Of a DNA stretch of 64,000 nucleotides, positions 24,778-33,675 are shown piece by piece (position 1 is the stretch's first letter; the number at the start of each line of letters is the position of its first letter). This stretch comes from CAYFKJ01 sp964528595. Its GTDB lineage: Bacteria > Pseudomonadota > Alphaproteobacteria > UBA2966. The notes beneath the pieces are model-generated. The model worked only from the letters and a program-made list of their open reading frames with translations, had not been told where the DNA came from and did no database searches. The DNA is taken from NCBI GenBank assembly GCA_964528595.1, contig CAZGTM010000012.1, forward strand, positions 1 to 64,000. The letters are read 5' to 3'. Made by a program: the position numbers and the translations under genes.

Positions 24778-25608
24778 GTGGCCGGACGAACCGACCCGTT
24801 TGACGGCGTGACGGACATTTCAGGGTTCCTTGCGGCCTGCCTCTCTTCAAATTTGCTCTCGGACGGCGCCCAGGCCACGTTCGACACTTACTACCGGACC
24901 TTCCACCAAAACTTTTCGCCGCGCATGCGTCATCACTACGCGGATCAAATCCGGGAAATTGAGGCCATTGCCCTGGCGTCGCCCGGATTGCGGCTGCTGG
25001 AGGTGGGTTGCGGATTGGGCACGGAGGCACTTTGGCTGGCCAGTAAGGGTGCCCGGGTGACGGCGCTGGATGTCCGTGAGGACCGCATCGACGTCGCGCG
25101 GGCGCACCAAACCGTGATGAAGGAGCGCTACGGCCGGGAACTCGATGTCGATTTTCAGAACCGATCGATCTTGGACCTCGATGAGACCGAAGCCTACGAC
25201 GCGATTTGGATGGAACAGGCGTTCCACCACCTCGAGCCGCGCCGCGAGGTCATCGGCAAAACGGCCAAATTGCTCAGTCCGGGCGGGTACCTGGCAATCT
25301 CGGAGGCCAACGCCCTCAATCCGCTGGTTCAGGCCGAGCTCCTTCACCGCCGCGGGCGGCCGCGCGTGGAAACCATAGCGGGACCGGCCGGCAAAGAGAT
25401 CGAATACGGCGTCGAACGCATCACCACGGCGGGAAAATTGACGCGGGCCTTCGCCGATACCGGCATCAGGTGCACGGGTCTTCGTTATTTCCGCATGTTC
25501 CCCAGCAGCTCCGCCTTCGACGCCCTCGGCGGCGTCGAGCGCGCGCTGGCCCGGCCCTGGCTGGCCCCTTTGCTGACGCACTACAATTGGACCGGCAGGA
25601 AGGGTTGA
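24778..25608 (+). CDS. Class I SAM-dependent methyltransferase
   Basis: A 276-residue protein that starts at GTG, one base after the asnB stop. The SAM domain has motif I LLEVGCGLGTEALWLA, the acidic strand-2 end ALDVRED and the post-motif region AIWMEQAFHHLEPR. C-terminal residues carry hydrophobic clusters common in Methyltransf_11-type enzymes. It probably methylates a glycan component, but lipid or quinone substrates cannot be excluded. Confidence 0.82.
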   Translation: MAGRTDPFDGVTDISGFLAACLSSNLLSDGAQATFDTYYRTFHQNFSPRMRHHYADQIREIEAIALASPGLRLLEVGCGLGTEALWLASKGARVTALDVREDRIDVARAHQTVMKERYGRELDVDFQNRSILDLDETEAYDAIWMEQAFHHLEPRREVIGKTAKLLSPGGYLAISEANALNPLVQAELLHRRGRPRVETIAGPAGKEIEYGVERITTAGKLTRAFADTGIRCTGLRYFRMFPSSSAFDALGGVERALARPWLAPLLTHYNWTGRKG

Positions 25609-25613
25609 GGGCC

Positions 25614-26750
25614 ATGAAACGCCTGCTGTTCCTGCTCAACGACGCGCCTTTCTTCATCAGCCACCGGCTTTCCATCGCCCTCGCGGCGCGGCAGGCCGGT
25701 TGGGAGGTTCATGTCGCGGCGCCGGTCAACGTGAGCGAGGACGAAGCTGCCGCAGCAGCGATCGAGCGGGCCGGGGTGGGCTTTCACGCCGTGCCCCTGA
25801 ACCGGGGCGGCATAAATCCCCTAGCCGAATTCAGACTAATCGCCGCTTACTGGAGACTGATGCGCCGGTTGCAGCCGGACCTGGTTCACGCCGTCGCCAT
25901 GAAGCCGGGCGCCTATGGCGGTACGGTGGCCCGGATGCTGCGCGTACCTGGACTTGTCGTCGCGGTGACCGGCTTGGGCTTTCTCTTCCTGCGCGATACC
26001 GCGAAGACGCACCTTCTGCGCCACATCGTTCTGACGCTGTACGGTTTTGCCTTCGGTCATCGTAATTGCCGGGCGATTTTCCAGAACCCGGATGACTTGG
26101 CCTTGTTCCAGGCGACTAAGATGTTGGGCAAGACGCCCGTGCACATGATCCGGGGCTGTGGCGTCGATCTGGAAACGTTTGCGCCGTCGCCGGAGCCGGA
26201 CGGGCCGCCCATCGTCGTTTTCCCGGCCCGCATCATCGCCGACAAGGGAATTCACGAGTTTATCGCCGCCGTAAGGAGCCTGAAAGCGCAAGGCACAGCC
26301 GCCCGCTTCGTCCTGGTCGGCCGCACCGATCCGGACAATCCGACCGACGTCGGCGAGGACACGATCCGGCAATGGGAAAGCGAAGGTCTGGTGACCTGGC
26401 GGGGCTTCGCCGACGACATGCCCGGCGTCTTCCGCGATTGCCACATCGTTTGTCTGCCGTCCTACCGCGAAGGCCTGCCGCGCACGCTGATCGAGGCGGC
26501 AGCCTGTGGCCGGGCCATCGTCACGACGGACGTGCCGGGCTGCCGCGAAATCGTCCATGACGGTGAAAACGGCCTACTGGTGCCGGCCCGCGACGGCGCC
26601 GCGACCGCGCAAGCGCTCAAGCGCCTGATCGACGACGATAACTTGCGCCGGGAGATGGCGCGGCGCGGCCGGGCCTACGCCGAGGCCGAGTTTTCCGTCG
26701 GCAGGTTTGTCGACGATTCGCTGGACGTTTACCGGGAGGTTTCGCCATGA
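25614..26750 (+). CDS. Glycosyltransferase family 4 protein
   Basis: A 378-residue GT-B retaining glycosyltransferase, probably membrane-associated at the cytosolic face. It starts KRLLFLLNDAPFFISHRLSIA, and the donor-binding half contains VVFPARIIADKGIHEFI and CLPSYREGLPRTLIEAAACGRAIVTTDVPGC, with the E-x7-E motif of GT4 enzymes. Resembles PglA/WbpT-type enzymes that extend undecaprenyl-linked N-acetylated sugars. The frame is open upstream, but the ATG at 25614 is the family start. Overlaps the polymerase gene by 4 bases. Confidence 0.88.
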   Translation: MKRLLFLLNDAPFFISHRLSIALAARQAGWEVHVAAPVNVSEDEAAAAAIERAGVGFHAVPLNRGGINPLAEFRLIAAYWRLMRRLQPDLVHAVAMKPGAYGGTVARMLRVPGLVVAVTGLGFLFLRDTAKTHLLRHIVLTLYGFAFGHRNCRAIFQNPDDLALFQATKMLGKTPVHMIRGCGVDLETFAPSPEPDGPPIVVFPARIIADKGIHEFIAAVRSLKAQGTAARFVLVGRTDPDNPTDVGEDTIRQWESEGLVTWRGFADDMPGVFRDCHIVCLPSYREGLPRTLIEAAACGRAIVTTDVPGCREIVHDGENGLLVPARDGAATAQALKRLIDDDNLRREMARRGRAYAEAEFSVGRFVDDSLDVYREVSP

Positions 26751-27943
26751 CGGCCGGTATGTTGGCGATCGGCGCTTTCCTGCTGGCGCCCGTGTCCGTG
26801 TTGGCGCCCAAGGGCACGGTCGTTCTGCTGGCGCTGATCGCCCTGCCGCTTCTCTACCAGGCCGTGCGCGATGGCCGCTGGAGACCGGCGCTACGCCTCG
26901 CTGAAACGAAAATTCTTGCAATCTTTCTGGTTTGGGCGCTGGCCAGCTTGGTCTGGACGATTTCGCCCGGTGAAGCCGTGGAATTGTGGGCCTCGATGGC
27001 GCTGATCCTGCTGGGCATCGTGCTCGCCCTGGCGGCCGCCGGGGAATTGGACGAAGCTGGCCGAAACCGGGTTCTGATCTGGGCTCTGTTGGGCTTTTGG
27101 CTGGCCATCGGCCTGGCGGTGATCGAACTGGCGGCCGGCCTGCCCATCGCCAACGCCATCAGGCCCGACCGCAGCGGTCTCTCAAACCTCGAGCCGACCA
27201 TGCTGAACGCGGGCCTGTCGGTCATCCTCTGCCTGGCCTGGCCCATGGCGGTCACGTTATGGCGGCGTGAACGCAAAGCGCTGGCCGCCGCCACTCTGCT
27301 CGCCGCCGTCGCCGTCACCTTCGCGGGCGAGGGCGCCTCGGCAAAGCTGGCGGCTGTCCTCTCCTGTTTGATCTTCGTCATCGTCCTGGCCGGCGGGCGG
27401 CGGGCGCTTGATGCCATCGCCGCCCTTGCCGTCGTGACCGTGGTGACGGCGCCCTTGATCGCCAGCCATATCCTCACGCCCGCCCGCGTCACGGAACTTG
27501 CGCCGGGTATCAAGGATTCGGCGCTGCACCGCATCTACGTCTGGGAGTTCACGGCAGAGCGGATTGCCGACAAACCCTGGACCGGTTGGGGACTGGACGC
27601 CGCCCGCGCCATCCCGGGCGGAGCGGAGCGCATCAAGGCGCTGGACGACGAAGACGCCATCAAGATGACGTTGCACCCGCACAATGCCGCCCTCCAGGTT
27701 TGGCTGGAACTCGGCGCGCCGGGCGCCTTGCTGGCCGCCGGCCTGCTCGCCGTGATCGCCCGGCATATCCGCCGTCGGCAGCGCGACTTGCGCGCGGCCC
27801 AAGCGGCGGCCTTTGTCGCCGCCCTGACCGTCGCGGGCCTGTCGTTCGGCATCTGGCAGAACTGGTGGTTGGCCGCGCTGGGCCTGCTTGCTGTCGCCGC
27901 CTCGGCGTTGTCGGACGACCGGGAGAACGAGGCCGGCGCTTAA
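26747..27943 (+). CDS. O-antigen polymerase/ligase family protein (Wzy/WaaL-like)
   Basis: A 398-residue integral membrane protein with about eleven hydrophobic segments and a large periplasmic loop (about residues 240-310) that includes RIYVWEFTAERIADKPWTGWG and the downstream LHPHNAALQVWLELG, the H-N pattern typical of O-antigen ligases and polymerases. It polymerises repeat units or attaches the finished glycan to its acceptor on the periplasmic side. No chain-length regulator (Wzz) or Wzx flippase gene is seen in the window. Confidence 0.85.
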   Translation: MTAGMLAIGAFLLAPVSVLAPKGTVVLLALIALPLLYQAVRDGRWRPALRLAETKILAIFLVWALASLVWTISPGEAVELWASMALILLGIVLALAAAGELDEAGRNRVLIWALLGFWLAIGLAVIELAAGLPIANAIRPDRSGLSNLEPTMLNAGLSVILCLAWPMAVTLWRRERKALAAATLLAAVAVTFAGEGASAKLAAVLSCLIFVIVLAGGRRALDAIAALAVVTVVTAPLIASHILTPARVTELAPGIKDSALHRIYVWEFTAERIADKPWTGWGLDAARAIPGGAERIKALDDEDAIKMTLHPHNAALQVWLELGAPGALLAAGLLAVIARHIRRRQRDLRAAQAAAFVAALTVAGLSFGIWQNWWLAALGLLAVAASALSDDRENEAGA

Positions 27944-27973
27944 CGGCGAGGCTCGATCAGAGTATAAGCAGCC

Positions 27974-29044
27974 ATGCCCTGGTCCAGTCTGCTCATCGCC
28001 GGATTTTCAGCCTTCGCCCTGACGCTGATCGCCACGGCGTTCGTCATTCGCGGATTGCGCCGCCGGGCCATTCTCGACCAGCCCAACGATCGCTCCAGCC
28101 ACGCCGTGCCGACGCCGCGCGGCGGCGGCATCGCCGTCATGATCGCCTTGCTGGCGGTGGGCGGCGGCGTGGCCTATACCCTGCCGGCGGCGGGTATTCC
28201 GGCATCGGGGCTGGTCGGCGTCTTGCTGCTCGGAGCAATTCTGGCGGCGGTTTCCTGGATCGACGACCTGCAGACCATTTCGGCGTTCCCCCGCCTGATC
28301 GGCCAGACCGCGGCAGTCGCCCTTGGTCTCGCCCTCGTGCCCTCCGACGGACTGATCTTTCAGGGCGTCCTGCCGGTCTGGGCGGACTACGCCGTTGCCG
28401 CGGTTTTCTGGCTGTGGTTCGTCAATCTTTATAATTTCATGGACGGCATCGACGGCATCACCAGTATCGAGACGGCCTCTATTGGCGGCGGCTTGATCGC
28501 CGTCTGCGCCGTCAGCGGCGTTGCCGTGGCGGCGTTACTGGCACCCATGGGGGCGGCGATGCTGGGCGCCGCCGCCGGGTTTTATTACTGGAACCGCCCG
28601 CCCGCCCGCATCTTCCTGGGCGACGTCGGCAGCGTGCCCCTTGGTTACGTCCTGGGCTGGTTGCTGATCGTCTTGGCGGCGGAAGGTTATCTCGGCGAGG
28701 CTCTGTTGCTGTCGCTTTATTATTCCGCCGACGCGACGATCACACTGTTCAGGCGGATGGCCCGGCGCGAGGCGGTCTGGCAGGCCCACCGCAGTCATTT
28801 TTACCAGCAAGCCGTCCGGGCGCTGGAAGGCGCGGACGGCCAACGCCGCACCGCGGCCCACGCCACCATCGGCGCCGCCATCGCTCTGACGAACCTGGCG
28901 CTGATCGCCGCCGCGACCCTGGGGGCGGCCCGCGCCGATTTGCAAATCGCCTGCATGGTGTTCGGCGTTCTGGCGGTCGGCGCTCTGTTGTGGTATTTCG
29001 CCTCACGGTCCCGCTCGGCGGAACCGGAGCACGAGGAGCCCTGA
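27974..29044 (+). CDS. Polyprenyl-phosphate sugar-1-phosphate transferase (WecA/MraY family)
   Basis: A 356-residue multi-spanning membrane enzyme with about ten helices. It carries the family motifs HAVPTPRGGGIAV, the magnesium-binding WIDDLQTISAFPRL, NLYNFMDGIDGI and FLGDVGSVPLGY. It transfers a HexNAc-1-phosphate from a UDP-sugar to undecaprenyl phosphate, starting repeat-unit synthesis. It sits between the polymerase and the WbpM-like dehydratase genes, as in Pseudomonas B-band O-antigen loci (WbpL-WbpM), which suggests a FucNAc or QuiNAc initiating sugar. Confidence 0.9.
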   Translation: MPWSSLLIAGFSAFALTLIATAFVIRGLRRRAILDQPNDRSSHAVPTPRGGGIAVMIALLAVGGGVAYTLPAAGIPASGLVGVLLLGAILAAVSWIDDLQTISAFPRLIGQTAAVALGLALVPSDGLIFQGVLPVWADYAVAAVFWLWFVNLYNFMDGIDGITSIETASIGGGLIAVCAVSGVAVAALLAPMGAAMLGAAAGFYYWNRPPARIFLGDVGSVPLGYVLGWLLIVLAAEGYLGEALLLSLYYSADATITLFRRMARREAVWQAHRSHFYQQAVRALEGADGQRRTAAHATIGAAIALTNLALIAAATLGAARADLQIACMVFGVLAVGALLWYFASRSRSAEPEHEEP

Positions 29045-29047
29045 CGC

Positions 29048-30979
29048 TTGCATCTCAACCGACGCATAGCCACCGTTGCAATCCACGACATCGTCATGGC
29101 GGCGGTTTCGTTCGAGGCTTCCGTGATGCTGCGTTACTACACCTACGGCGCGCCCCAGGAAATCGGTTTCCTCTGGCCGGCGACATTGGTTTTCACCGCC
29201 GTCTGTTTCGTGGCGTTTTGGCGCACCGGTCTCTATCGCGGCATCTGGTACTATTCCTCGTTCAACGACTTGGCCGCCATCGTCAAGGCCGTGACGATCT
29301 CCATCCTGGTTTTTCTCGCCATTATGTTCGTTGCGACGCGGCTCGAGGACTTCCCGCGCACGGCCCTGCTGATCAACTGGCCCCTGCTGATCATCATGCT
29401 GGCGGGGCCGCGCTTCCTCTACCGCGCCTTGAAAGACGGCAATTGGCGCGCGGCGCTGGAGCGCAACGCCGAGGACCGCGTACCCGTCCTGCTGGTCGGC
29501 GCCGGCGACGCCGCGGAGATGTTCATCCGCGACCAGTCCCGTTCGCGCACGGCGGGCTACCGCGCCGTCGGCATCCTTGACGACAAACCGAACCGCATCG
29601 GACGCGACATCCGGGGCGTGCGCGTAATGGGCGCGTTGAGCGAGATGACGGAAGCGGTGGAGGCCCTGGCCAAACGGGGGCAGCGTCCGCAACGGCTGAT
29701 TATCGCCACGGAATCGCTCGACGGTGCGGCTGTCCGCTCGCTGCTGGACGAGGCGGAAGGCCTCGGTATGACCCTGGCCCGCCTGCCGCGGCTGACGGAC
29801 TTCCAGTCGGGCGAGGCCGACACACCCGGCGCCGGCGTCAACGGCACGTTGCGGCCGATCGACATCGCCGATCTGCTGGGCCGGCCGCGCAAGGTGTTGA
29901 ACCGGCAGGAAATGGCCGGTCTGATCAAGAACCGCCGCGTGCTGGTGACCGGCGCCGGAGGCACCATCGGTTCGGAACTGGTGCGGCAAATCGCCCAATT
30001 CGAGCCGGCCAAGATCGTTCTTCTGGACAATGGCGAATACAATCTCTACCGCATCGACATGGAGCTGGCCGAAGACTTCGCCGCGCTGCCGCGCGCCGCC
30101 GTCCTCGGCGACGTGCGGGACGCCCAGCGCCTCGCCCAGGTGTTCGCGTCGGAGCGCCCGGAGCTCGTGTTTCACGCCGCCGCCTTCAAGCACGTGCCGT
30201 TGAACGAGCAGAACCCCAATGAAGCGGCGCTCACCAACATCATCGGCACGAGCTATGTCGCCGCGGCCTGCCGCGATGCGGGCGTTGATACCATGGTACT
30301 GATTTCGACCGACAAGGCTGTCAATCCGACCAACGTCATGGGCGCCAGCAAGCGGGTCGCCGAGATGGTCTGCCAGAGCCACAATCTGGCGCGCGAGGGC
30401 CAAACCGGCACCCGCTTCGTCACGGTGCGGTTCGGCAATGTATTGGGCTCGACCGGTTCGGTGGTGCCGCTCTTTCAGCGCCAGCTGGCGGCGGGCGGAC
30501 CTTTGACGGTCACCCATCCCGAGATCACGCGCTATTTCATGACCACCGGCGAAGCCGTCGAACTGGTTCTGCAGGCCACCGCCATGCCCGCGGACGAGGC
30601 GGGCGGCGGGGCTTCGCTCTTCGTCCTCGACATGGGCGAACCGGTGCGCATCCAGGATCTGGCGCAACAGATGATCCGCCTGGCGGGCCGCCGCCCCGGC
30701 GTCGACGTCGATATCGAGTTCACCGGCCTCCGGCCCGGCGAGAAGCTCTATGAGGAGCTGTTTCACGACGCCGAGCAATTGGTCGATACCGGCCGCGAGG
30801 GCATTCATCTGGCGACGCCCAGAACGGTCGAGTGGCCGGAGCTTTCGCAGAGCCTCGAACGCCTTGCCGCCGCTGCCCGGGCACGGCAAACCGCCGAGAC
30901 CCTTTCAATTATCAAGGACCTGGTGCCGGAGTTCGAAAACGCAGCACCCGAAAGTAGCCTGGCGGTGGCGTCCGAATAA
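29048..30979 (+). CDS. Membrane-anchored UDP-HexNAc 4,6-dehydratase (WbpM/CapD/FlaA1-like)
   Basis: A 643-residue protein. Four N-terminal transmembrane helices (residues 10-125) precede a CoA-binding-like Rossmann domain (LLVGAGDAAEMFIRD) and a C-terminal SDR domain with VLVTGAGGTIGSELVRQ. The catalytic region ISTDKAVNPTNVMGASKR has Met in place of the usual SDR Tyr, as in WbpM. Such enzymes convert UDP-GlcNAc to the 4-keto-6-deoxy sugar used for QuiNAc, FucNAc or bacillosamine. TTG start, 3 bases after the previous stop. Last gene of the island. Confidence 0.9.
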   Translation: MHLNRRIATVAIHDIVMAAVSFEASVMLRYYTYGAPQEIGFLWPATLVFTAVCFVAFWRTGLYRGIWYYSSFNDLAAIVKAVTISILVFLAIMFVATRLEDFPRTALLINWPLLIIMLAGPRFLYRALKDGNWRAALERNAEDRVPVLLVGAGDAAEMFIRDQSRSRTAGYRAVGILDDKPNRIGRDIRGVRVMGALSEMTEAVEALAKRGQRPQRLIIATESLDGAAVRSLLDEAEGLGMTLARLPRLTDFQSGEADTPGAGVNGTLRPIDIADLLGRPRKVLNRQEMAGLIKNRRVLVTGAGGTIGSELVRQIAQFEPAKIVLLDNGEYNLYRIDMELAEDFAALPRAAVLGDVRDAQRLAQVFASERPELVFHAAAFKHVPLNEQNPNEAALTNIIGTSYVAAACRDAGVDTMVLISTDKAVNPTNVMGASKRVAEMVCQSHNLAREGQTGTRFVTVRFGNVLGSTGSVVPLFQRQLAAGGPLTVTHPEITRYFMTTGEAVELVLQATAMPADEAGGGASLFVLDMGEPVRIQDLAQQMIRLAGRRPGVDVDIEFTGLRPGEKLYEELFHDAEQLVDTGREGIHLATPRTVEWPELSQSLERLAAAARARQTAETLSIIKDLVPEFENAAPESSLAVASE

Positions 30980-31022
30980 TCAACGCCATCCCAATTATCC
31001 CCCCATCGGAGTTCCTACCCAA

Positions 31023-32615
31023 ATGTCCACCGACCTTCGTCCTATCAAGCGTGCCCTTGTTTCCGTTTCCGACAAATCCGGCCTCGTCGAGCTCGGCCAG
31101 GCGCTGGCCGAATACGGCGTTGAAATCCTCTCCACCGGCGGATCGGCCAAAATGCTGGCGGAGGCAGGCGTTCCCGTCCGCGAAGTGGCCGACTACACCG
31201 GTTTTCCCGAGATGATGGACGGCCGGGTCAAAACCCTGCACCCCAAGGTGCACGGCGGCATCCTGGCCTTGCGCGACAACCAAGATCACGCGGCGGCCAT
31301 GAACGACCACGGCATCGGCGGCATCGACCTGGTGGTCGTCAACCTCTACCCCTTCGAGGAAACCGTGGCGCGCGGCGCCGCCTTCGACGAGTGCATCGAA
31401 AACATCGATATCGGCGGACCGGCCATGATCCGCTCGGCGGCCAAGAACCATGCCTTCGTCACCATCATCACGGATGCCGGCGACTATGGCGCGGTGACGG
31501 ACGCCATGGCGGCCAACGGAGGCGCCACGACGCCGGAGCTGCGGCGCCGGCTGGCGGCCAAGGCCTACGCCCGGACCGGTGCCTATGACGCCGCCATCGC
31601 GGGCTGGTTCGCCGGTGAACTGGACGAGGCGTTCCCCGAGCGGCTGGTGCTGGCCGGCGAACGTCGCGAAGTGCTGCGCTACGGCGAGAACCCGCACCAG
31701 GAGGCGGCTTTCTATGCCAACAGCCAGACCCGCCCCGGCGTGGCGACCGCCGGGCAGGTACAGGGCAAGGCGCTGTCGTACAACAACCTCAACGATACCG
31801 ACGCGGCCTTCGAACTGGTGGCGGAGTTCGATCCCGCGGCCGGACCGGCCGTCGCCATCATCAAGCACGCCAATCCCTGCGGCGTTGGGCTGGGCTCGAG
31901 CCTGACCGAGGCCTACGCCAAGGCGCTGGCCTGCGATCCGGTCAGCGCCTTCGGCGGCATCATCGCACTGAACCAGACGTTGGACGGCGAAACGGCGGCG
32001 GAAATCGCCAAGATCTTCACCGAAGTGATCATCGCGCCGGAGGCCGACGAGGCGGCGCGGGCGGTTATCGCCGAAAAGAAGAACCTGCGGCTGTTGCTCA
32101 CCGGCGCATTGCCCGATCCCGCCGCCGCCGGCATGACGGTGAAGTCGCTGGCCGGCGGTTATCTTCTGCAGACCCGCGATGCCGGCCGGGTCGACGAGCT
32201 GGATCTGCAGGTCGTCACCAAGCGGTCACCGACGGAGGCCGAACTGGCCGACCTGAAGCTGGCCTTCAAGATCGCCAAACACGTCAAATCGAACACCATC
32301 GTCTATGTTAAGGACGGCGCCACGGTCGGCGTCGGAGCGGGCCAGATGAGCCGGGTCGATTCAGCCCGCATCGCCGCCCGCAAGGCCGAGGACGCGGCCC
32401 ATGAGGCCGGCCGGGCCGAACCCCTGACGCGCGGCTGCGTCGCGGCGTCCGACGCCTTCTTCCCCTTCGCCGACGGGCTGCTGACCACCGCGGAAGCGGG
32501 CGCCACGGCCGTGATCCAGCCCGGCGGCTCCTTGCGCGACGACGAGGTCATCGCCGCCGCCGACGAAGCGGGCCTCGCTATGGTCTTCACCGGCATGCGG
32601 CATTTCCGGCACTAG
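31023..32615 (+). CDS. purH: Bifunctional AICAR transformylase / IMP cyclohydrolase
   Basis: A 530-residue cytosolic enzyme catalysing the last two steps of de novo IMP synthesis. The N-terminal MGS-like cyclohydrolase domain reads RALVSVSDKSGLVELGQAL, then GRVKTLHPKVHGGIL. The C-terminal transformylase domain contains IIKHANPCGVG with the catalytic Lys-His, and DAFFPFADG. Length and motifs are normal. The frame is open further upstream, but the ATG at 31023 is the family start. In many alphaproteobacteria it directly follows the heparinase gene; here the polysaccharide island separates them. Confidence 0.96.
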   Translation: MSTDLRPIKRALVSVSDKSGLVELGQALAEYGVEILSTGGSAKMLAEAGVPVREVADYTGFPEMMDGRVKTLHPKVHGGILALRDNQDHAAAMNDHGIGGIDLVVVNLYPFEETVARGAAFDECIENIDIGGPAMIRSAAKNHAFVTIITDAGDYGAVTDAMAANGGATTPELRRRLAAKAYARTGAYDAAIAGWFAGELDEAFPERLVLAGERREVLRYGENPHQEAAFYANSQTRPGVATAGQVQGKALSYNNLNDTDAAFELVAEFDPAAGPAVAIIKHANPCGVGLGSSLTEAYAKALACDPVSAFGGIIALNQTLDGETAAEIAKIFTEVIIAPEADEAARAVIAEKKNLRLLLTGALPDPAAAGMTVKSLAGGYLLQTRDAGRVDELDLQVVTKRSPTEAELADLKLAFKIAKHVKSNTIVYVKDGATVGVGAGQMSRVDSARIAARKAEDAAHEAGRAEPLTRGCVAASDAFFPFADGLLTTAEAGATAVIQPGGSLRDDEVIAAADEAGLAMVFTGMRHFRH

Positions 32616-32627
32616 CCATGGAGGATA

Positions 32628-33665
32628 TTACCAGTCCGGCCGGTAGAAGATTTTGGCCACGCCCGGCGTCATGAGCCGGGAACTGCCCAGCGGGCATTTA
32701 CTCGCATCCAACTCGCTGGCCCACTGGCTGTAATTGAACATCGGCTCGGGGCGCATCACGCAGGCCGGATTGCCGTATGGATGGGCCAGGAGCAGCAGCA
32801 TGTGGCCGATTTCGTGGGCGAGGTACTGTCCGGCCAACCGCACCGCCTGCTCCCGGTCGTAGAGGTCCGCCGTGCCGGGCGGCAGGGAAGCACGTTCGGT
32901 GAAGGGGAACGTGCTGAGAAATGAGTGCGTCTTGTAGGGCCCCGATTTGTGGTAGCCCGTGCTGCCGGCGCTGACGCCGCCTCTCAGAGCCGCGTTGATG
33001 GCGGCGCTGTCGTACTCGGCGCTCGCCACTAGTTGATTGGTGACGATGACGTCGTAGGGCATGCCGCTGTAGCCCAACAGATCCCAGACGATGTACTCGT
33101 TGGCGTAGGTATCGTCGATAATGGGCTTGCCGGCAGCAGACACGAGCTTGCGCCAGTGCTCCAGTCGGTCCAAATGGGTGTGGGTCAAGGCCCGCGAGAT
33201 GGATTTCCGCCTGGCCCGTACGTCGGATGTCGTCAAATGCGGTTTGACGTAGGCCAGCATCTTCGTGGCGCTGACCCGATCCCGCTTTAGCGCGTTGTGG
33301 TATGCCCTGACCAGACGTTCGCGGTTGCCGGCGCCCTGCTTGAAATCGAATATGACGTGCTTTCGGGCGGAAATTATCTCCTCGGGTATGCCCGCCAACA
33401 GCGCGGACACCGTCGTTTCCCCCGGTTCCGTAAATTCTATGTCGATGGCGAAATGCTGTTTGACCGTGCCGCGGGCGAATGACAGCAAGCGCTGGAGTTC
33501 AGTGTCGCTGAGACGGGGCAAGTTGGGATTGACCGCATGGACGAACCTGAGAGCGACGGGACCGGTTCCCAGGTCCGGCAGGGGGACGATGGCGTTCTTC
33601 GTTTCGGCCCAAGCGGCGCCGCCAAACCAGAGCGACAGAAAGACAACGAGCGAGAGCCACCTCAT
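32628..33665 (-). CDS. Predicted secreted archaemetzincin-like zinc metalloprotease
   Basis: A 345-residue protein with an N-terminal signal peptide (MRWLSLVVFLSLWFGGAAWA, cleavage after AWA). The C-terminal part contains HEIGHMLLLLAH, a zinc-binding HExxH with a third His seven residues on, then PACVM and, after FNYSQW, a DASKCP segment. The order HExxH...H...CxM...C recalls archaemetzincins (M54), although the spacing to the third His is one residue longer than the metzincin HExxHxxGxxH. The N-terminal 200 residues are unrecognised. It is convergent with purH (12 bases) and lies 10 bases downstream of the MFS transporter stop on the same strand. Confidence 0.65.
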   Translation of the reverse strand: MRWLSLVVFLSLWFGGAAWAETKNAIVPLPDLGTGPVALRFVHAVNPNLPRLSDTELQRLLSFARGTVKQHFAIDIEFTEPGETTVSALLAGIPEEIISARKHVIFDFKQGAGNRERLVRAYHNALKRDRVSATKMLAYVKPHLTTSDVRARRKSISRALTHTHLDRLEHWRKLVSAAGKPIIDDTYANEYIVWDLLGYSGMPYDVIVTNQLVASAEYDSAAINAALRGGVSAGSTGYHKSGPYKTHSFLSTFPFTERASLPPGTADLYDREQAVRLAGQYLAHEIGHMLLLLAHPYGNPACVMRPEPMFNYSQWASELDASKCPLGSSRLMTPGVAKIFYRPDW

Positions 33666-33675
33666 GATCGACGCA

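Noticed and set aside
29003..30889. 628-codon minus-strand frame opposite the WbpM-like gene
   Set aside because: Shadow of the SDR-domain gene; no motifs or ribosome site.
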